DNA of 57,547 nucleotides from assembly GCF_009687865.1 (NCBI RefSeq), contig NZ_BLAE01000076.1, positions 1 to 57,547 of the forward strand, given 5' to 3'. This document shows positions 33,785 through 43,213 of the stretch, piece by piece (positions within the stretch are counted from its first letter, which is position 1; each line of letters starts with the position of its first letter). The DNA is from Acrocarpospora macrocephala (GTDB taxonomy: Bacteria > Actinomycetota > Actinomycetes > Streptosporangiales > Streptosporangiaceae). The notes beneath the pieces were generated by a model. The model saw nothing but the letters and a program-made list of their open reading frames with translations, searched no databases and was not told the origin of the DNA. Position numbers and translations under genes: made by a program.

Positions 33785-34587
33785 AGGGGCATGGGACGGA
33801 GAACGACTTCGTCATCCTGCCTGATCCCGAAGGGCGGCTGGACCTGTCCGCGGAGCTGGTCTCCCGGTTGTGCGACCGGCGGGCCGGGATCGGCGGCGAC
33901 GGCATCCTGCGGGTCGTGCCGTCCACGTTCGTGGCCGAGGCCGAGCGATACGCCGCCCAGGCCGAGTGGTTCATGGACTACCGCAACGCCGACGGCAGCG
34001 TGGCCGAGATGTGCGGGAACGGCGTGCGCGTCTTCGCCCGCTACCTCGTCGACGCGGGGCTGGCCACGGCCGGGGAGTTCGGCGTCGCGACCCGGGATGG
34101 CGTGAAGCGGGTCAGGCTCGGCATGGCGGGGGACGTGACCGTCGACATGGGCCGGCCCAAGATCCTCGGCGAGAGCCGTACCTGGCTGAACGGGCGGGAG
34201 TATCGCGGCCTGAACGTGAACATGGGCAATCCGCACCTGGCCTGCGTGATCGACGACCCGGTCACCGAGCTCGACCTGGACGCCCAGCCACGCTATGACC
34301 ACGCGGTCTATCCCGATGGCGTCAACATCGAGCTGATCAACCCGGTGGGCGATCACGCCGTCTCCATGCGCGTCTACGAGCGCGGTTCGGGCGAGACCCG
34401 TTCCTGCGGCACCGGCGCGGTGGCCACCGCCGTGGCGGCCGCGTACGCCTCCGGTGAGAAGACCGGGGTCTGGAAGGTCCGCGTGCTCGGCGGCACCCTG
34501 AAGATCACACTCGACTCCGACACCAGCTACCTCACCGGCCCGGCCGCTCTGGTCGCCTCCGGTGAGTACCACGACATCGCGATTTAG
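33772..34587 (+). CDS. dapF: Diaminopimelate epimerase
   Basis: This 271-residue enzyme has the two catalytic cysteines: Cys 81 in EMCGNGVRVFARYL and Cys 212 in RSCGTGAVATA. Substrate-binding GHGTENDFV and NPHLACVIDD are also present. It interconverts LL- and meso-diaminopimelate for lysine and peptidoglycan synthesis. It starts within miaA and runs in the same direction, the standard actinobacterial miaA-dapF pair. In many relatives hflX follows closely; here about 16 kb of other genes intervene. Confidence 0.97.
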   Translation: MRFVKGHGTENDFVILPDPEGRLDLSAELVSRLCDRRAGIGGDGILRVVPSTFVAEAERYAAQAEWFMDYRNADGSVAEMCGNGVRVFARYLVDAGLATAGEFGVATRDGVKRVRLGMAGDVTVDMGRPKILGESRTWLNGREYRGLNVNMGNPHLACVIDDPVTELDLDAQPRYDHAVYPDGVNIELINPVGDHAVSMRVYERGSGETRSCGTGAVATAVAAAYASGEKTGVWKVRVLGGTLKITLDSDTSYLTGPAALVASGEYHDIAI

Positions 34588-34706
34588 ACCTAAAAACCCC
34601 GAAGAACGCGGCATTTGGGGGCGTATCCATCTCTTGTGGCGGGTGGGTTCGGCGTTGACGCGCGCGCGTTTGGGACATGGTCGGTGACCTGGCAGACTGA
34701 CTGCCC

Positions 34707-36992
34707 ATGGACGTGGACATCTGGTCGTGGGTCGGTGGCACCCAGCGGCAACTTCATGAAGCCGGAAACGCCGGTTTGGCGATGGCGCTGGGCGACGTGC
34801 CCGCCCAGGCGCTGGAGGGGCGATACGGCCAGCTCGACGTCGTGGCCCCAGCTGTCGCGCAGCAGGCGGAGGAGCTGGAACAGCCGTGGCTGGAGCTCTT
34901 CGCGCGATACTGGCATGTGATCGGCCGGGTGGGTGACCGGGCCAACGGCGCCGTCGCCCTCGCGGACGCCAGGGAACTGGCCGAATTCGCCCAGCGATCC
35001 GACGTCAGTGACTGCCCGGCCGCCTCGGCCGCCGCGGAGGCGCTGGCGATCACCCTGGCCAACACGGACGGGCCTGGATACGCGGACGAGCGCCTGGCCA
35101 TCCTGGGCCGCGCGCTCGGCACGGTGGGTCCCGACTCGCTCGCCTTCTCCGGGCTCACCACGCAGTATGTGTCGGCGCTGCTGGACGACGGCAAGCCGGC
35201 CGAGGCCGTCACCTACGCCGAGGCGGCCGTGGAGCGGCTGCGCGGCGTGGGCAGGGAGGCCTCCTGGGAGCTGGCCGCGGTGTCCGCCCGGGCGCTGCTG
35301 GCGGTCGGCCGCGGTGAGGACGCGCTGGCCGCCCTGCACGCCGCCAACGGGTTCAAGCCCGACGATCCGGTCGCCAAGGCGCGCCGGGAGGGGCTGCTGC
35401 ACTCCGGCATCCTCACCGAACTGGGGCGGATCGAGCACGCGGTCGAGTCGCTGCCCGACCTGGACGTGGTCGGCGAGCACCCGCGCGAGTGGGTGGAGTG
35501 GTCGCAGGTCGTCAGGAAGCTGGCGGCGGGGGCGTCGATCGCCAACAGCTGGCAGCTGGGCCGTGTCATGCGGCAGTGGATGAGCTACTTCGAGACGATG
35601 GGCGGGCATCGGGCCCAGGTGGAGCTGGCGCTGACCGCCGGACATCTGGCGATCGCCCGGCAGGGGGCCTGGCAGGCGCGCGAGCTGGCCGATCTGGCCG
35701 AGGCCGTGCTGCCCGAGCTGCAGTCCACGGCCGGGCTGCCGGAGCGGATCGCCGAACTGCGCGCGGCGGCCGACGCGGCCCCCGCGGTGCCCCCGCCCGG
35801 GCCGCAGGACGAGCTGGTCTCCTACTTCGACGCGGCCGACGGCCGCACCGCGGATCCGGAGCGCTGGGTGGGCTGGCTGTGGCCGCAGTCCGGCAAGGAT
35901 CTGGAGGCCACGAGGCGGCACACCACGACCCTGGGTTTCCTGGGGTACGCACCGGTGGGGGCCGACATCTACTGGAAGATGATCGTCGTGGACGCCGATC
36001 CGGCGAACGCCGAAGAGGAGGACATCGCCTACCTGACCGGTCTGCTGATCGAGGCCGAGCAGGACGATCGGGTGCTGGACCTGGCCTCCCGGCTGAGCTC
36101 GCCGGAGTCGCATCTGGCGCTGGCGCGGCTCTACCGGGCCAGGGAGCGGTGGGAGGAGACCTCAGCCGAGGCCGAGCTGGCCGTTCAGGGCGGGGCCGGG
36201 CTTGAGGGCCGCCGGCTGTGGTCGGCCGCCGTGCAGCATCTGGGAGACAACGCGGCCGCGGCCGAGATCCTCAAGCCGGTGCTGGCGGAGGGCGCCGAGG
36301 GTGAGGAAGAGGACATCTGGCGCGTCATCGTGCTGGCCACCGCCACCGAGGACTGGGCGACCGTGCGCGAGGGCGCGGCCAAGCTGGGCATGCCGCTGCA
36401 GTCGGCGGAAGGGCCGATCGAGGAGGAATGGCACCTCATCCGGGCCATCCTGCCGGCGCCTGACGGCAGCCAGCGGGAGGTGCTGGCGGTGCGCACCGGT
36501 CCGGCGACCGCGCGCCTGGCGATTCCGCAGCCGCGTGGCATGGAGTACAACGCGGGGGACGTCGTCGTGGTGGACCCGCGACCCTTGGAGCCGATCCCGG
36601 ACTCCGAGGAGGAGCGCGAGAACTTCGTCATCCCGTTCGCGGGGGTGTCCATTCTCCGGCCGGGTGGTTTCACCAGCTGGTTCTTCGATGGCGCCGCGCC
36701 TGGCGAGCACGAGTGGACCGAGTTCAACGAGTTGCTGGCCGAGCGTGGCTGGCCGATGTGGGTCTACAGCGACGACAGCTACAAGGTCACGCATCCGGGC
36801 ACGGGCGAGCCGCTGCCCGGTGTGTTCGGCTGGATCGCGATTCCGCCGTCGGTCACTCCGGCCGAGCTGGACGCTGTGCTCGACGACGCGACCGAGCAGT
36901 GGGTGCATCCGCTGGCCTGGCTGGACCTCTCCCGCGAGGTCGGGGTCGAAGCCGAACGGCACGAGCGGATCGTGAAGGAGTACGGCCTTTAG
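34707..36992 (+). CDS. Large TPR-like protein, unknown function
   Basis: This 761-residue, acidic protein has no signal peptide or membrane segment. The first 300 residues look like helical TPR-type repeats (for example SGLTTQYVSALLDDGKPAEAVTY and ELAAVSARALLAVGRGEDAL), and another helical stretch lies at about 430-560. The C-terminal 200 residues are more strand-rich (EVLAVRTGPATARLAIPQP, NAGDVVVVDPRP, SILRPGGFTSWFF) and end with a helical WLDLSREVGV. No enzyme motif is recognised. ATG 34707 is used; no clear Shine-Dalgarno is present, so it may be leaderless. It lies between dapF and a dehydrogenase, 33 bp from the latter, suggesting cotranscription. Confidence 0.75.
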   Translation: MDVDIWSWVGGTQRQLHEAGNAGLAMALGDVPAQALEGRYGQLDVVAPAVAQQAEELEQPWLELFARYWHVIGRVGDRANGAVALADARELAEFAQRSDVSDCPAASAAAEALAITLANTDGPGYADERLAILGRALGTVGPDSLAFSGLTTQYVSALLDDGKPAEAVTYAEAAVERLRGVGREASWELAAVSARALLAVGRGEDALAALHAANGFKPDDPVAKARREGLLHSGILTELGRIEHAVESLPDLDVVGEHPREWVEWSQVVRKLAAGASIANSWQLGRVMRQWMSYFETMGGHRAQVELALTAGHLAIARQGAWQARELADLAEAVLPELQSTAGLPERIAELRAAADAAPAVPPPGPQDELVSYFDAADGRTADPERWVGWLWPQSGKDLEATRRHTTTLGFLGYAPVGADIYWKMIVVDADPANAEEEDIAYLTGLLIEAEQDDRVLDLASRLSSPESHLALARLYRARERWEETSAEAELAVQGGAGLEGRRLWSAAVQHLGDNAAAAEILKPVLAEGAEGEEEDIWRVIVLATATEDWATVREGAAKLGMPLQSAEGPIEEEWHLIRAILPAPDGSQREVLAVRTGPATARLAIPQPRGMEYNAGDVVVVDPRPLEPIPDSEEERENFVIPFAGVSILRPGGFTSWFFDGAAPGEHEWTEFNELLAERGWPMWVYSDDSYKVTHPGTGEPLPGVFGWIAIPPSVTPAELDAVLDDATEQWVHPLAWLDLSREVGVEAERHERIVKEYGL

Positions 36993-37025
36993 AACGGGTA
37001 GAACGGGGTTCGGTATGGTGGCCGG

Positions 37026-37787
37026 GTGATTCTGGAGAGATTCCGGCTGGACGGCAAGGTTGTGGTGGTCACGGGGGCTTCCTCCGGGCTTGGGGTCGCG
37101 TTCGCGCGCGGCTTCGCCGAGGCGGGCGCGGATGTGGTGATCGGCGCCCGCCGGGTGGAAAGGTTGGCGGATACGCGGCGGCTGGTCGAGGAGACCGGTC
37201 GCCGCTGTCTCGCTGTTTCGACTGATGTGGCTGTGGCGGAGGATTGCCAGGCGCTGGTGGACGCGGCCATGGGGGAGTTCGGTCAGGTTGATGTCCTGAT
37301 CAACAACGCTGGGGTGGGTACGGCGGTGCCTGCCCTGAAGGAGTCGCCCGAGGAGTTCCGGCGGGTGGTGGATGTCAATCTGCACGGCAGTTACTGGATG
37401 GCGCAGGCGTGTGCCCGGGTGATGCGGCCGGGGTCCTCGATCGTCAACATCGGCAGCATCCTGGGGGAGACGACGGCCGAACTCCCGCAGGCCGCCTACA
37501 GCGCGTCCAAGGCGGCGATCATCGGACTCACCCGAGACCTCGCCCAGCAATGGACCTCCCGCCGGGGAATCCGCGTCAACTGCCTGGAACCCGGCTTCTT
37601 CGCCTCCGAAATGACCGACGAGTACCCGGATGGCTACCTAGACCGGATGCTCACGCGAAGGGTCCCCATGGGCCGCCCCGGAGACCCCGCCGAACTGGTG
37701 TCAGCAGCCGTCTTCCTCGCATCCGACGCCGGCTCCTACATAACCGGCGCCATCCTCCCAGTCGATGGCGGCATCTTGATCACCTAA
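37026..37787 (+). CDS. SDR family NAD(P)-dependent oxidoreductase
   Basis: This 253-residue classical short-chain dehydrogenase has coenzyme motif TGASSGLG (17-24), NNAG at 93-96, and catalytic Ser 144 with Tyr 158 and Lys 162 (YSASK). The C-terminal PVDGG is also present. The Arg pair after the second strand (GARRVER) leans to NADPH. The substrate is unknown. The GTG start at 37026 is 34 bp after the TPR-like gene. Stem-loops follow its stop. Confidence 0.92.
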   Translation: MILERFRLDGKVVVVTGASSGLGVAFARGFAEAGADVVIGARRVERLADTRRLVEETGRRCLAVSTDVAVAEDCQALVDAAMGEFGQVDVLINNAGVGTAVPALKESPEEFRRVVDVNLHGSYWMAQACARVMRPGSSIVNIGSILGETTAELPQAAYSASKAAIIGLTRDLAQQWTSRRGIRVNCLEPGFFASEMTDEYPDGYLDRMLTRRVPMGRPGDPAELVSAAVFLASDAGSYITGAILPVDGGILIT

Positions 37788-37889
37788 GTGCCCCGCCACC
37801 TGTACGACATCCGCAGAAGCTTGCCGGATTTCTTCCCACCCACCCAGCCCTTTGTTTACCCGCGGGCTCCGCCCGCCCCCGCCATCGCC

Positions 37890-37949
37890 GTGGCTGTCGG
37901 CCAAACGACAGCCATGGCATCGTGGCTGTCGGCCAAAACGACAACCACG
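37890..37949 (+). repeat. Two tandem similar stem-loops, probable transcript end
   Basis: GTGGCTGTCG-GCCAAA-CGACAGCCAT (37890-37915) and CGTGGCTGTCG-GCCAAAA-CGACAACCACG (37921-37949) are two copies of one hairpin 32 bp apart. A smaller CGTG-GTTAT-CACG follows at about 37953. They sit in the 263-bp convergent gap after the dehydrogenase, where no gene is seen, and could act as a bidirectional terminator. Confidence 0.7.
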
Positions 37950-38050
37950 GCGTCGTGGTTATCACGCCCCGCCTTTTGCGACGCTGGCGCTCGACCGCCT
38001 CCAGGCGGCTCCAGCGGATGCCCATGCTCGTCCTGACCGGGCCGCGCGGA

Positions 38051-38536
38051 TCAGGTCCTCGTTGACGACGGTGGGGCGTCCGCCGATCCTGCTGCGGACA
38101 CGGGCTCCAGCACGAAGACGGGGATCACGCGGTTGGCCTTTTCCTGGTATTCGGCGTATGGCGGATACGCGGCGACCGCGCGTTCCCACCACTCGGCCTT
38201 CTCGTTCCCGGTGATCTCGCGGGCCTTCATGTCCTGGCGTACGGATCCGTCCTGGAGTGCCACGTGCGGGTCGGACTTGACGTTGAAGTACCAGACCGGG
38301 TGGCGTGGGAAGCCGCCCTTCGAGGCGACGGCCGCGTAGCGCCCCTCGTGTTCCACGCGCATCAGCGGGATCTTGCGGATCTTGCCGCTCTTCGCGCCGC
38401 GCGTCGTGAGAATGACGACGGGCAGGCCCGTGTCCCAGAGCGTCGTCCCCTGCGTGCCGCCTGAGCTCTCGTACAGCGCGACCTGTTCGCGCACCCACTG
38501 CGCCGGACTCGGCTCGTACTCGCCCTCAAGAGGCAT
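38051..38536 (-). CDS. Deazaflavin-dependent nitroreductase family protein
   Basis: This 161-residue protein of the DDN (F420H2-dependent) family has the family motifs [42 protein letters not shown] and [20 protein letters not shown]. It probably reduces a quinone or nitro substrate with F420H2, a cofactor common in actinomycetes. ATG 38536 follows GAGGTG; the open frame continues upstream without similarity. It is convergent with the dehydrogenase and divergent from the SnoaL gene (134 bp). Confidence 0.9.
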   Translation of the reverse strand: MPLEGEYEPSPAQWVREQVALYESSGGTQGTTLWDTGLPVVILTTRGAKSGKIRKIPLMRVEHEGRYAAVASKGGFPRHPVWYFNVKSDPHVALQDGSVRQDMKAREITGNEKAEWWERAVAAYPPYAEYQEKANRVIPVFVLEPVSAAGSADAPPSSTRT

Positions 38537-38670
38537 CCCGTTCACCTCATCGTCGGATTCGTCCTCACCATACTGCCGGGCGTGCGATGGGCCGCTGGAT
38601 CCGCGATGAGTTTCCGGATCGGTGGGGGTTGTAGTCCTGACGGAAGTATCGACCCGGAAGGACCGCACTC

Positions 38671-39471
38671 ATGTCCACCAACGAAGAGCAGATCCGCAGC
38701 CTGATCGAGCGCTGGGCCGAGGCGGTCCACGGTGGCGACTTGGAAGGGGTTGTCGCCGACCATGCCGAGGACATCGTGATGTTCGATGTGCCGCCGCCGC
38801 ATGAGGGGGTTCGCGGCATCGAGGCCTACCGGAAGGCGTGGTCGCCGTTCCTCCAGTGGCAGGCGCAAGGGGCCTTGTTCGAGATCGTGTCGCTGGACGT
38901 CACCGCTGGTGAGGACGTCGCCTTCGCCCAGGCACTGTTGCGCTGCGGCATGCCTGACGACGACCCGGACCGGCGGCTGCGGCTGACGCTCGGTCTGCGT
39001 GAGGAGGACGGCCGGTGGGTGGTCGCTCACGAGCACCACTCGTTCCCGATCATGGATGTGGGTGCGGCCGAGCACGAGGTGCGGCTGGTGCACCAGCGGT
39101 GGTTCGAGGCCACCGCGGCCAAGGACCTGGACGACATGATGGCCGCCATCGCCGGTGACGTCGTCTCGTACGAGCATGAGGCGCCACTCCAGTACGAGGG
39201 TGTGGCGGAGGTGCGGGAGGTCTGCGCGCGGGGCCTCAACGTGGCCGCCGACGTCAGCTGGGACGTCCCCGACCTGAAGATCCTGGTCAGGGAGGACCTC
39301 GCGGTCGCATGGGGGCTCAACCGGGTCCGCGTCGGCCAGGAGTCCGAGAGCTGGTCGCGCGGGACCCGGGTGTTCGAGCGGCGAGGCGGTGCGTGGGTGC
39401 TGATCCATCAGCATCTCTCCTTCCCGTTGGACCCGCGCACCGGCGAGGCGAGTACCGGCCTGCGCCCGTGA
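38671..39471 (+). CDS. Tandem SnoaL-like (NTF2-fold) protein
   Basis: This 266-residue protein contains two copies of one domain. Copy 1 is at about 5-130 ([19 protein letters not shown] ... [13 protein letters not shown]) and copy 2 is at about 135-255 ([20 protein letters not shown] ... [13 protein letters not shown]). Both end in the same W-V-x-H-x-H-S-F-P motif of the SnoaL/DUF4440 type. Function is not given by fold alone: isomerase-like, or ligand binding. GGAAGG lies upstream of ATG 38671. The ECF sigma gene 55 bp downstream also carries a SnoaL-like domain, so the two may share a ligand or act together (inference). Confidence 0.88.
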   Translation: MSTNEEQIRSLIERWAEAVHGGDLEGVVADHAEDIVMFDVPPPHEGVRGIEAYRKAWSPFLQWQAQGALFEIVSLDVTAGEDVAFAQALLRCGMPDDDPDRRLRLTLGLREEDGRWVVAHEHHSFPIMDVGAAEHEVRLVHQRWFEATAAKDLDDMMAAIAGDVVSYEHEAPLQYEGVAEVREVCARGLNVAADVSWDVPDLKILVREDLAVAWGLNRVRVGQESESWSRGTRVFERRGGAWVLIHQHLSFPLDPRTGEASTGLRP

Positions 39472-39526
39472 CGCGATCGCCGCGTACCGTCGGGTCGAGA
39501 GCCGGGCTTTCCATGAGGGCGGACAT

Positions 39527-40474
39527 ATGCAAACGCAGGAAACGCTGCTGGAGGCGGCGCGAGCGGGAGACCCTGTCGCCTTCGAACACCTGGTGGATCC
39601 GTATCGGGCCGAGTTGCGCGCACACTGTTACCGCATGCTCGGCTCGGTACACGACGCGGAAGACGTGCTCCAGGAAGCCCTGGTCCGCGCGTGGCGCGGG
39701 CTGGCCCGCTTCGACAACCGCGGCTCGGTGCGCCCGTGGCTGTACAAGATCTCCACGAACAGGTGCCTGACGCTGCTCGAACAGCGGCGCCGCCGGGAGT
39801 TGCCGACCGACCTCACCCCGGGCACCGCACCGGTGACCGAGACAGTCTGGCTCGAACCGTATCCCGAGAGCCCCGAGGCCCGGTACGTGGCGCGGGAGGG
39901 CATCGAGCTGGCCTTCGTCGCCGCGCTGCAACACTTGACGCCCCGCCAGCGTGCGGTCCTGGTGCTCCGGGAGGTTCTGGAGTTCTCCGCGGCCGAGACT
40001 GCGGAACTGCTGGACACCACGGTCGCGTCGGTCAACAGCGCGCTGCAGCGGGCCCGCGCTATCGTCGGTGACCGCCTGCCCGAGCGGGGCAGGCCGGTTG
40101 ACGAGGACGGAGTCCGGAAGCTGGCCGCGCGCTACGCGAGCGCGTGGGAGGTGGGCGATGTCGACGCCATCGTGTCCATGCTGACCGAGGACGCCAAGTA
40201 CTCCATGCCGCCGCTGCCCGAGTGGTTCGAGGGCCGTGCCGCCATCCGGGCGTTCCTGCTGGATAAGCCGTTGACCCGGCGTTGGCGAATGCTTCCCGCG
40301 CGGGCGAACGGGCAACTGGCCTTCGGCACGTACATGTGGGACGCGGACCGGGCGGCATACACGCCGGCGGGGCTGGACGTGCTCACGCTACGCGGTACGA
40401 AGATCGCCGAGGTGGTTTCGTTCCTCATCGCGGACTTTTCGCGGTTCGGCCTCCCGAGCAATGTTGTGGACTGA
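39527..40474 (+). CDS. ECF sigma factor with C-terminal SnoaL-like domain (SigG-like)
   Basis: This 315-residue sigma factor has region 2 ([19 protein letters not shown], then [13 protein letters not shown]), region 4 ([20 protein letters not shown] ... SALQRAR) and a 120-residue C-terminal NTF2/SnoaL-type extension ([39 protein letters not shown]). This fits the SigG-like ECF group (TIGR02960-type), where the extension, not a separate anti-sigma, is thought to control activity. No anti-sigma gene is adjacent, in keeping with that. ATG 39527 follows GAGGGC. It is likely cotranscribed with the tandem SnoaL gene. Confidence 0.9.
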   Translation: MQTQETLLEAARAGDPVAFEHLVDPYRAELRAHCYRMLGSVHDAEDVLQEALVRAWRGLARFDNRGSVRPWLYKISTNRCLTLLEQRRRRELPTDLTPGTAPVTETVWLEPYPESPEARYVAREGIELAFVAALQHLTPRQRAVLVLREVLEFSAAETAELLDTTVASVNSALQRARAIVGDRLPERGRPVDEDGVRKLAARYASAWEVGDVDAIVSMLTEDAKYSMPPLPEWFEGRAAIRAFLLDKPLTRRWRMLPARANGQLAFGTYMWDADRAAYTPAGLDVLTLRGTKIAEVVSFLIADFSRFGLPSNVVD

Positions 40475-40680
40475 TCCCGTCCCGGGGAGACTTCCCGCAG
40501 CAGCAACCCGGGCGCCGACCAGTTCGTCGATGTTCATCGGGGCGCGCCATGACCACCCGGCATCAACGAACCAGGTCACAGAACAAGATCACCCCAAGTT
40601 CTTCCACGCGTCCACCATCCAGGCGCTCATGCCGCCCATGCCCTTGATCGAAAGTCGTGCCCTCCCTGTGGCCTGCGTGA

Positions 40681-40703
40681 CCCATAAATGATGGATTTAT
40701 GGG
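40681..40703. promoter_or_regulatory. Perfect 9-bp inverted repeat before the HNH lipoprotein
   Basis: CCCATAAAT-GATGG-ATTTATGGG is an AT-rich perfect dyad. A TATACC -10-like hexamer follows at 40711, so the dyad would cover the spacer and -35 of the downstream gene. Candidate operator; alternatively the end of the sigma-factor transcript. Confidence 0.45.
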
Positions 40704-40748
40704 CATTTGCTATACCTAAGTTGGTGATTTCTTGACTTGGGGGTAGCG

Positions 40749-41504
40749 GTGCGCAAGGCGATCGTCGGGATGATCATGGCGGTTGTCGTGGTGAGTGGGT
40801 GCGCGCCGTTGGATGCGGGCATCGGGGTGGACTCGCCCGGCGATCGGGTCAAGCAGAGCGGGGAGGGTGAGGCGACCGGCACCAATCCCCTGGACAATCC
40901 GGACGGGACCAAGCCAGGGCTGGCGGCGATCACCTCAGCGGAGGATCGTGCGGCCGCGCGTGAGCTGATCGAGAAGGTCGCCACCAAGGGGCGGGGACCG
41001 AAGACCGGCTACGACCGGGATGAGTTCGGGTACGCCTGGGCGGACAACGCGGACGACATTCCGTACGCCCGGAATGGGTGTGACACCCGGAACGACATCC
41101 TCCAGCGTGATGGACAAGAGCTGAAATATCGGGATGGGTCGGATTGTGTGGTCGTGGAGATGACGATCTTCGATCCGTACACCGAGAAGACCGTCGAGTG
41201 GCTGAAGGCCGACGCGTCCGAGATCCAGATCGATCACATCATGCCGCTGTCCTACGACTGGCAGATGGGCGCGTCCCGCTGGACCGACGCCAAACGCAAG
41301 CAGATCAGCAACGATCCGCTCAACCTGCTCGCGGTCGACGGCTCCATGAACTCCTCCAAAGGCGACTCCGGCCCCGCCTCCTGGCTCCCGCCCATCCGCA
41401 AGATCCGCTGCTCCTACGCAGTCCGCTTCGCCCAGGTAGCCCTGAAATACGACCTACCCGTCACCGCCCCCGACAAGGCCACGATGCTCGACCAGTGCGC
41501 CTGA
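40749..41504 (+). CDS. Secreted HNH endonuclease family lipoprotein
   Basis: This 251-residue protein has signal peptide AIVGMIMAVVVVSGC with Cys as lipidation site, a charged linker, and a nuclease domain of the HNH/DUF1524 type. EIQIDHIMPLSYDWQMGA supplies the DH of the motif, and ISNDPLNLLAVDGSMNSSKG the NDPLNL and N/S-K end. GYDRDEFGYAW and YARNGCDTRND are typical of the extracellular HNH group. It probably degrades DNA outside the cell. GTG 40749 has GGGGG 5 nt upstream. The preceding dyad may regulate it. Confidence 0.9.
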   Translation: MRKAIVGMIMAVVVVSGCAPLDAGIGVDSPGDRVKQSGEGEATGTNPLDNPDGTKPGLAAITSAEDRAAARELIEKVATKGRGPKTGYDRDEFGYAWADNADDIPYARNGCDTRNDILQRDGQELKYRDGSDCVVVEMTIFDPYTEKTVEWLKADASEIQIDHIMPLSYDWQMGASRWTDAKRKQISNDPLNLLAVDGSMNSSKGDSGPASWLPPIRKIRCSYAVRFAQVALKYDLPVTAPDKATMLDQCA

Positions 41505-41543
41505 CCAACCCCAACGGATGCCGCGCCACCCTCGTGCTGACCT

Positions 41544-42656
41544 TCACGACGTGCCCGAGGGCTTCGGCGGCGTTCCATATGGGCTGATTTCCGCTGCGGG
41601 GCTTGGGCTGGAGCCGTTGGCCGGGTCTGGGCTTGGGGCCGGTTCCGGGCAGACGGCGCCGGGGTCGTCTGCCACGGCGGGAACAGTGTCGGTGATCTTC
41701 ACCTCCAGCTGGGCGGTGGACCCCAGCAGGCTGCCGACCGGCGCCTGAGCCTGGTCCGCGTCGACGACCACCTGACGTTCGCCGAGAAGTTCATACGTCG
41801 TGGCGTCGAAGATGATCTCCTGGCGGATCCCACGGAACTCGCGCCCGGCGCCGAGCCCGTGCCGTCCGGCGGCGTCCTGCGCGTTCTCGGTCACCGTGAC
41901 GCCGGGGATGGTCGCGGCGGCCTTGAACAGAGCGGCCCGTTGCGCGGGCGGAACGTAGTTCTCGCGAAGAATGTCCCCTACCGCAGTCCACGCCGCCTGA
42001 TCCGGTCCGCTCCCGTTCCGCCCTTCGTCATAGAGAAGCGCCCGCATCCCGGCCACGTCATCGGGCCACGTGCTGAGCGAGAAGTAGTCGTATCTGGCCC
42101 ACAACGGTGCCACGGTGTCGCAATGAGTGAGCTTCATCAAGCTGACCTCGCCGATGTTGTCCCACGCGTAATCGGGAACCGGCCAGCCAGGGTAGGCCTT
42201 GGGTTCCAGACGCTCGCTCTGCAGCACGCCCGCCCGGGAACCGTCGGCGGACTGCCAGATGGTCCGATTGTTCCGATAGAGGTATCGGCTCGTCCCGCCG
42301 GAACTCACCGCAGTCGCGCTGTACATGACCTGCGAACTGACCTCGATGTACTGATCCGCGCGCGGCCGGAGATCATCGCCGGCGGCCTGCCCGGCAGCCC
42401 GCCCAAGCAGCTCCTCGGCGGACATCTTCGCCATCTCCGGCGTGGCCAGAGCCACCGGAACGGCCTCCCGCGCGGGTCCGTCCATGACGGCCACCGCGGT
42501 CGCCGCCACACCCACCGCCAGAGCACCCGCGAGCACCAGCCGGTACGGCTTGCGCCGCGTCACCCGCAACCGGGCACGTGCGGCGGTCCTGGCTTCAGGC
42601 GCGTAAGGATCGACATCGGGACGGATTTCGGCGACCAGCTCGATTTCATCGTTCAT
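41544..42656 (-). CDS. CU044_5270 family membrane-anchored protein
   Basis: This 370-residue protein has a basic N-terminal cytoplasmic part (about 1-38), one membrane helix (RLVLAGALAVGVAATAVAVM), and an extracellular region with YIEVSSQVMYSA, RTIWQSADGS, a WARYDYFSLSTWPDD part and REFRGIRQEIIFDATTYEL. This is the CU044_5270 family, regularly encoded behind ECF sigma genes in actinobacteria. Its ATG overlaps the stop of the sigma gene (ATGA), as expected for a sigma/membrane-partner pair. Its role as anti-sigma or sensor is presumed, not proven. Confidence 0.88.
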   Translation of the reverse strand: MNDEIELVAEIRPDVDPYAPEARTAARARLRVTRRKPYRLVLAGALAVGVAATAVAVMDGPAREAVPVALATPEMAKMSAEELLGRAAGQAAGDDLRPRADQYIEVSSQVMYSATAVSSGGTSRYLYRNNRTIWQSADGSRAGVLQSERLEPKAYPGWPVPDYAWDNIGEVSLMKLTHCDTVAPLWARYDYFSLSTWPDDVAGMRALLYDEGRNGSGPDQAAWTAVGDILRENYVPPAQRAALFKAAATIPGVTVTENAQDAAGRHGLGAGREFRGIRQEIIFDATTYELLGERQVVVDADQAQAPVGSLLGSTAQLEVKITDTVPAVADDPGAVCPEPAPSPDPANGSSPSPAAEISPYGTPPKPSGTS

Positions 42657-43213
42657 TTGGGAGTCTCCAGGTGGTCTCGGAGTTTGGCGCGGATCCGATG
42701 CAGCCGGGAGCGCACCGTGCCGACGGGGATGTTCATCGCCTCGGCCGCCTCCTCGTAGCTGAGGTCGGCCCAGGCGATCATGAGCAGCAGTTCCCGCTGC
42801 TGGGCGGAGAGCTTGGCCAGCGCGAGGGCCAGCGCCGGGCGCATGGCCTCGGCGCTGGCCCGTTCCGCGCTGCGCTCCTCCTCGTCCACCGTGGTCTCCC
42901 GCGGGGCGCGGGCCATGGCCTTGAGCCTGCGCACCTCCGACCGGCGATGGCCGGCGATGAGGTTGGCGGCGATGCCGTACAACCAGGGGCGGGCGTCGGA
43001 GCGGGTCTGGTCGTAGCGGTGGCGTTTGCGGAACGCGATGAGGAATGTCTCCGCGGTGACGTCGTCGGCTTGTTCGCGGTGGAGGCGGCGCGCGGCGTAG
43101 TCGTGGATCTCGTCCGCGTGCCGGTCGAACACGATGGCGAACTCGTCGGGGCGTTCGAGCGAGGCGCGGATGAGCGCGGCATCGTCGATTCGGGGCAGCG
43201 CGTCCGTGTTCAC
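42653..43213 (-). CDS. ECF-type RNA polymerase sigma factor
   Basis: This 186-residue sigma factor has region 2 (FDRHADEIHDYAARRLHREQ, then DARPWLYGIAANL) and region 4 (LAKLSAQQRELLLMIAWADL, EEAAEAMNIPVGTVRSRLHR). The start is taken at GTG 43213 (VNTDALPRIDDAAL); a GTG directly before it (43216) and a longer open frame exist. The best ribosome site (GGAAGG) instead serves an ATG at 43233 in another frame that encodes seven residues and stops over this GTG. A strong hairpin lies just upstream. Targets are unknown; it is paired with the overlapping CU044_5270 gene. Confidence 0.9.
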   Translation of the reverse strand: MNTDALPRIDDAALIRASLERPDEFAIVFDRHADEIHDYAARRLHREQADDVTAETFLIAFRKRHRYDQTRSDARPWLYGIAANLIAGHRRSEVRRLKAMARAPRETTVDEEERSAERASAEAMRPALALALAKLSAQQRELLLMIAWADLSYEEAAEAMNIPVGTVRSRLHRIRAKLRDHLETPK

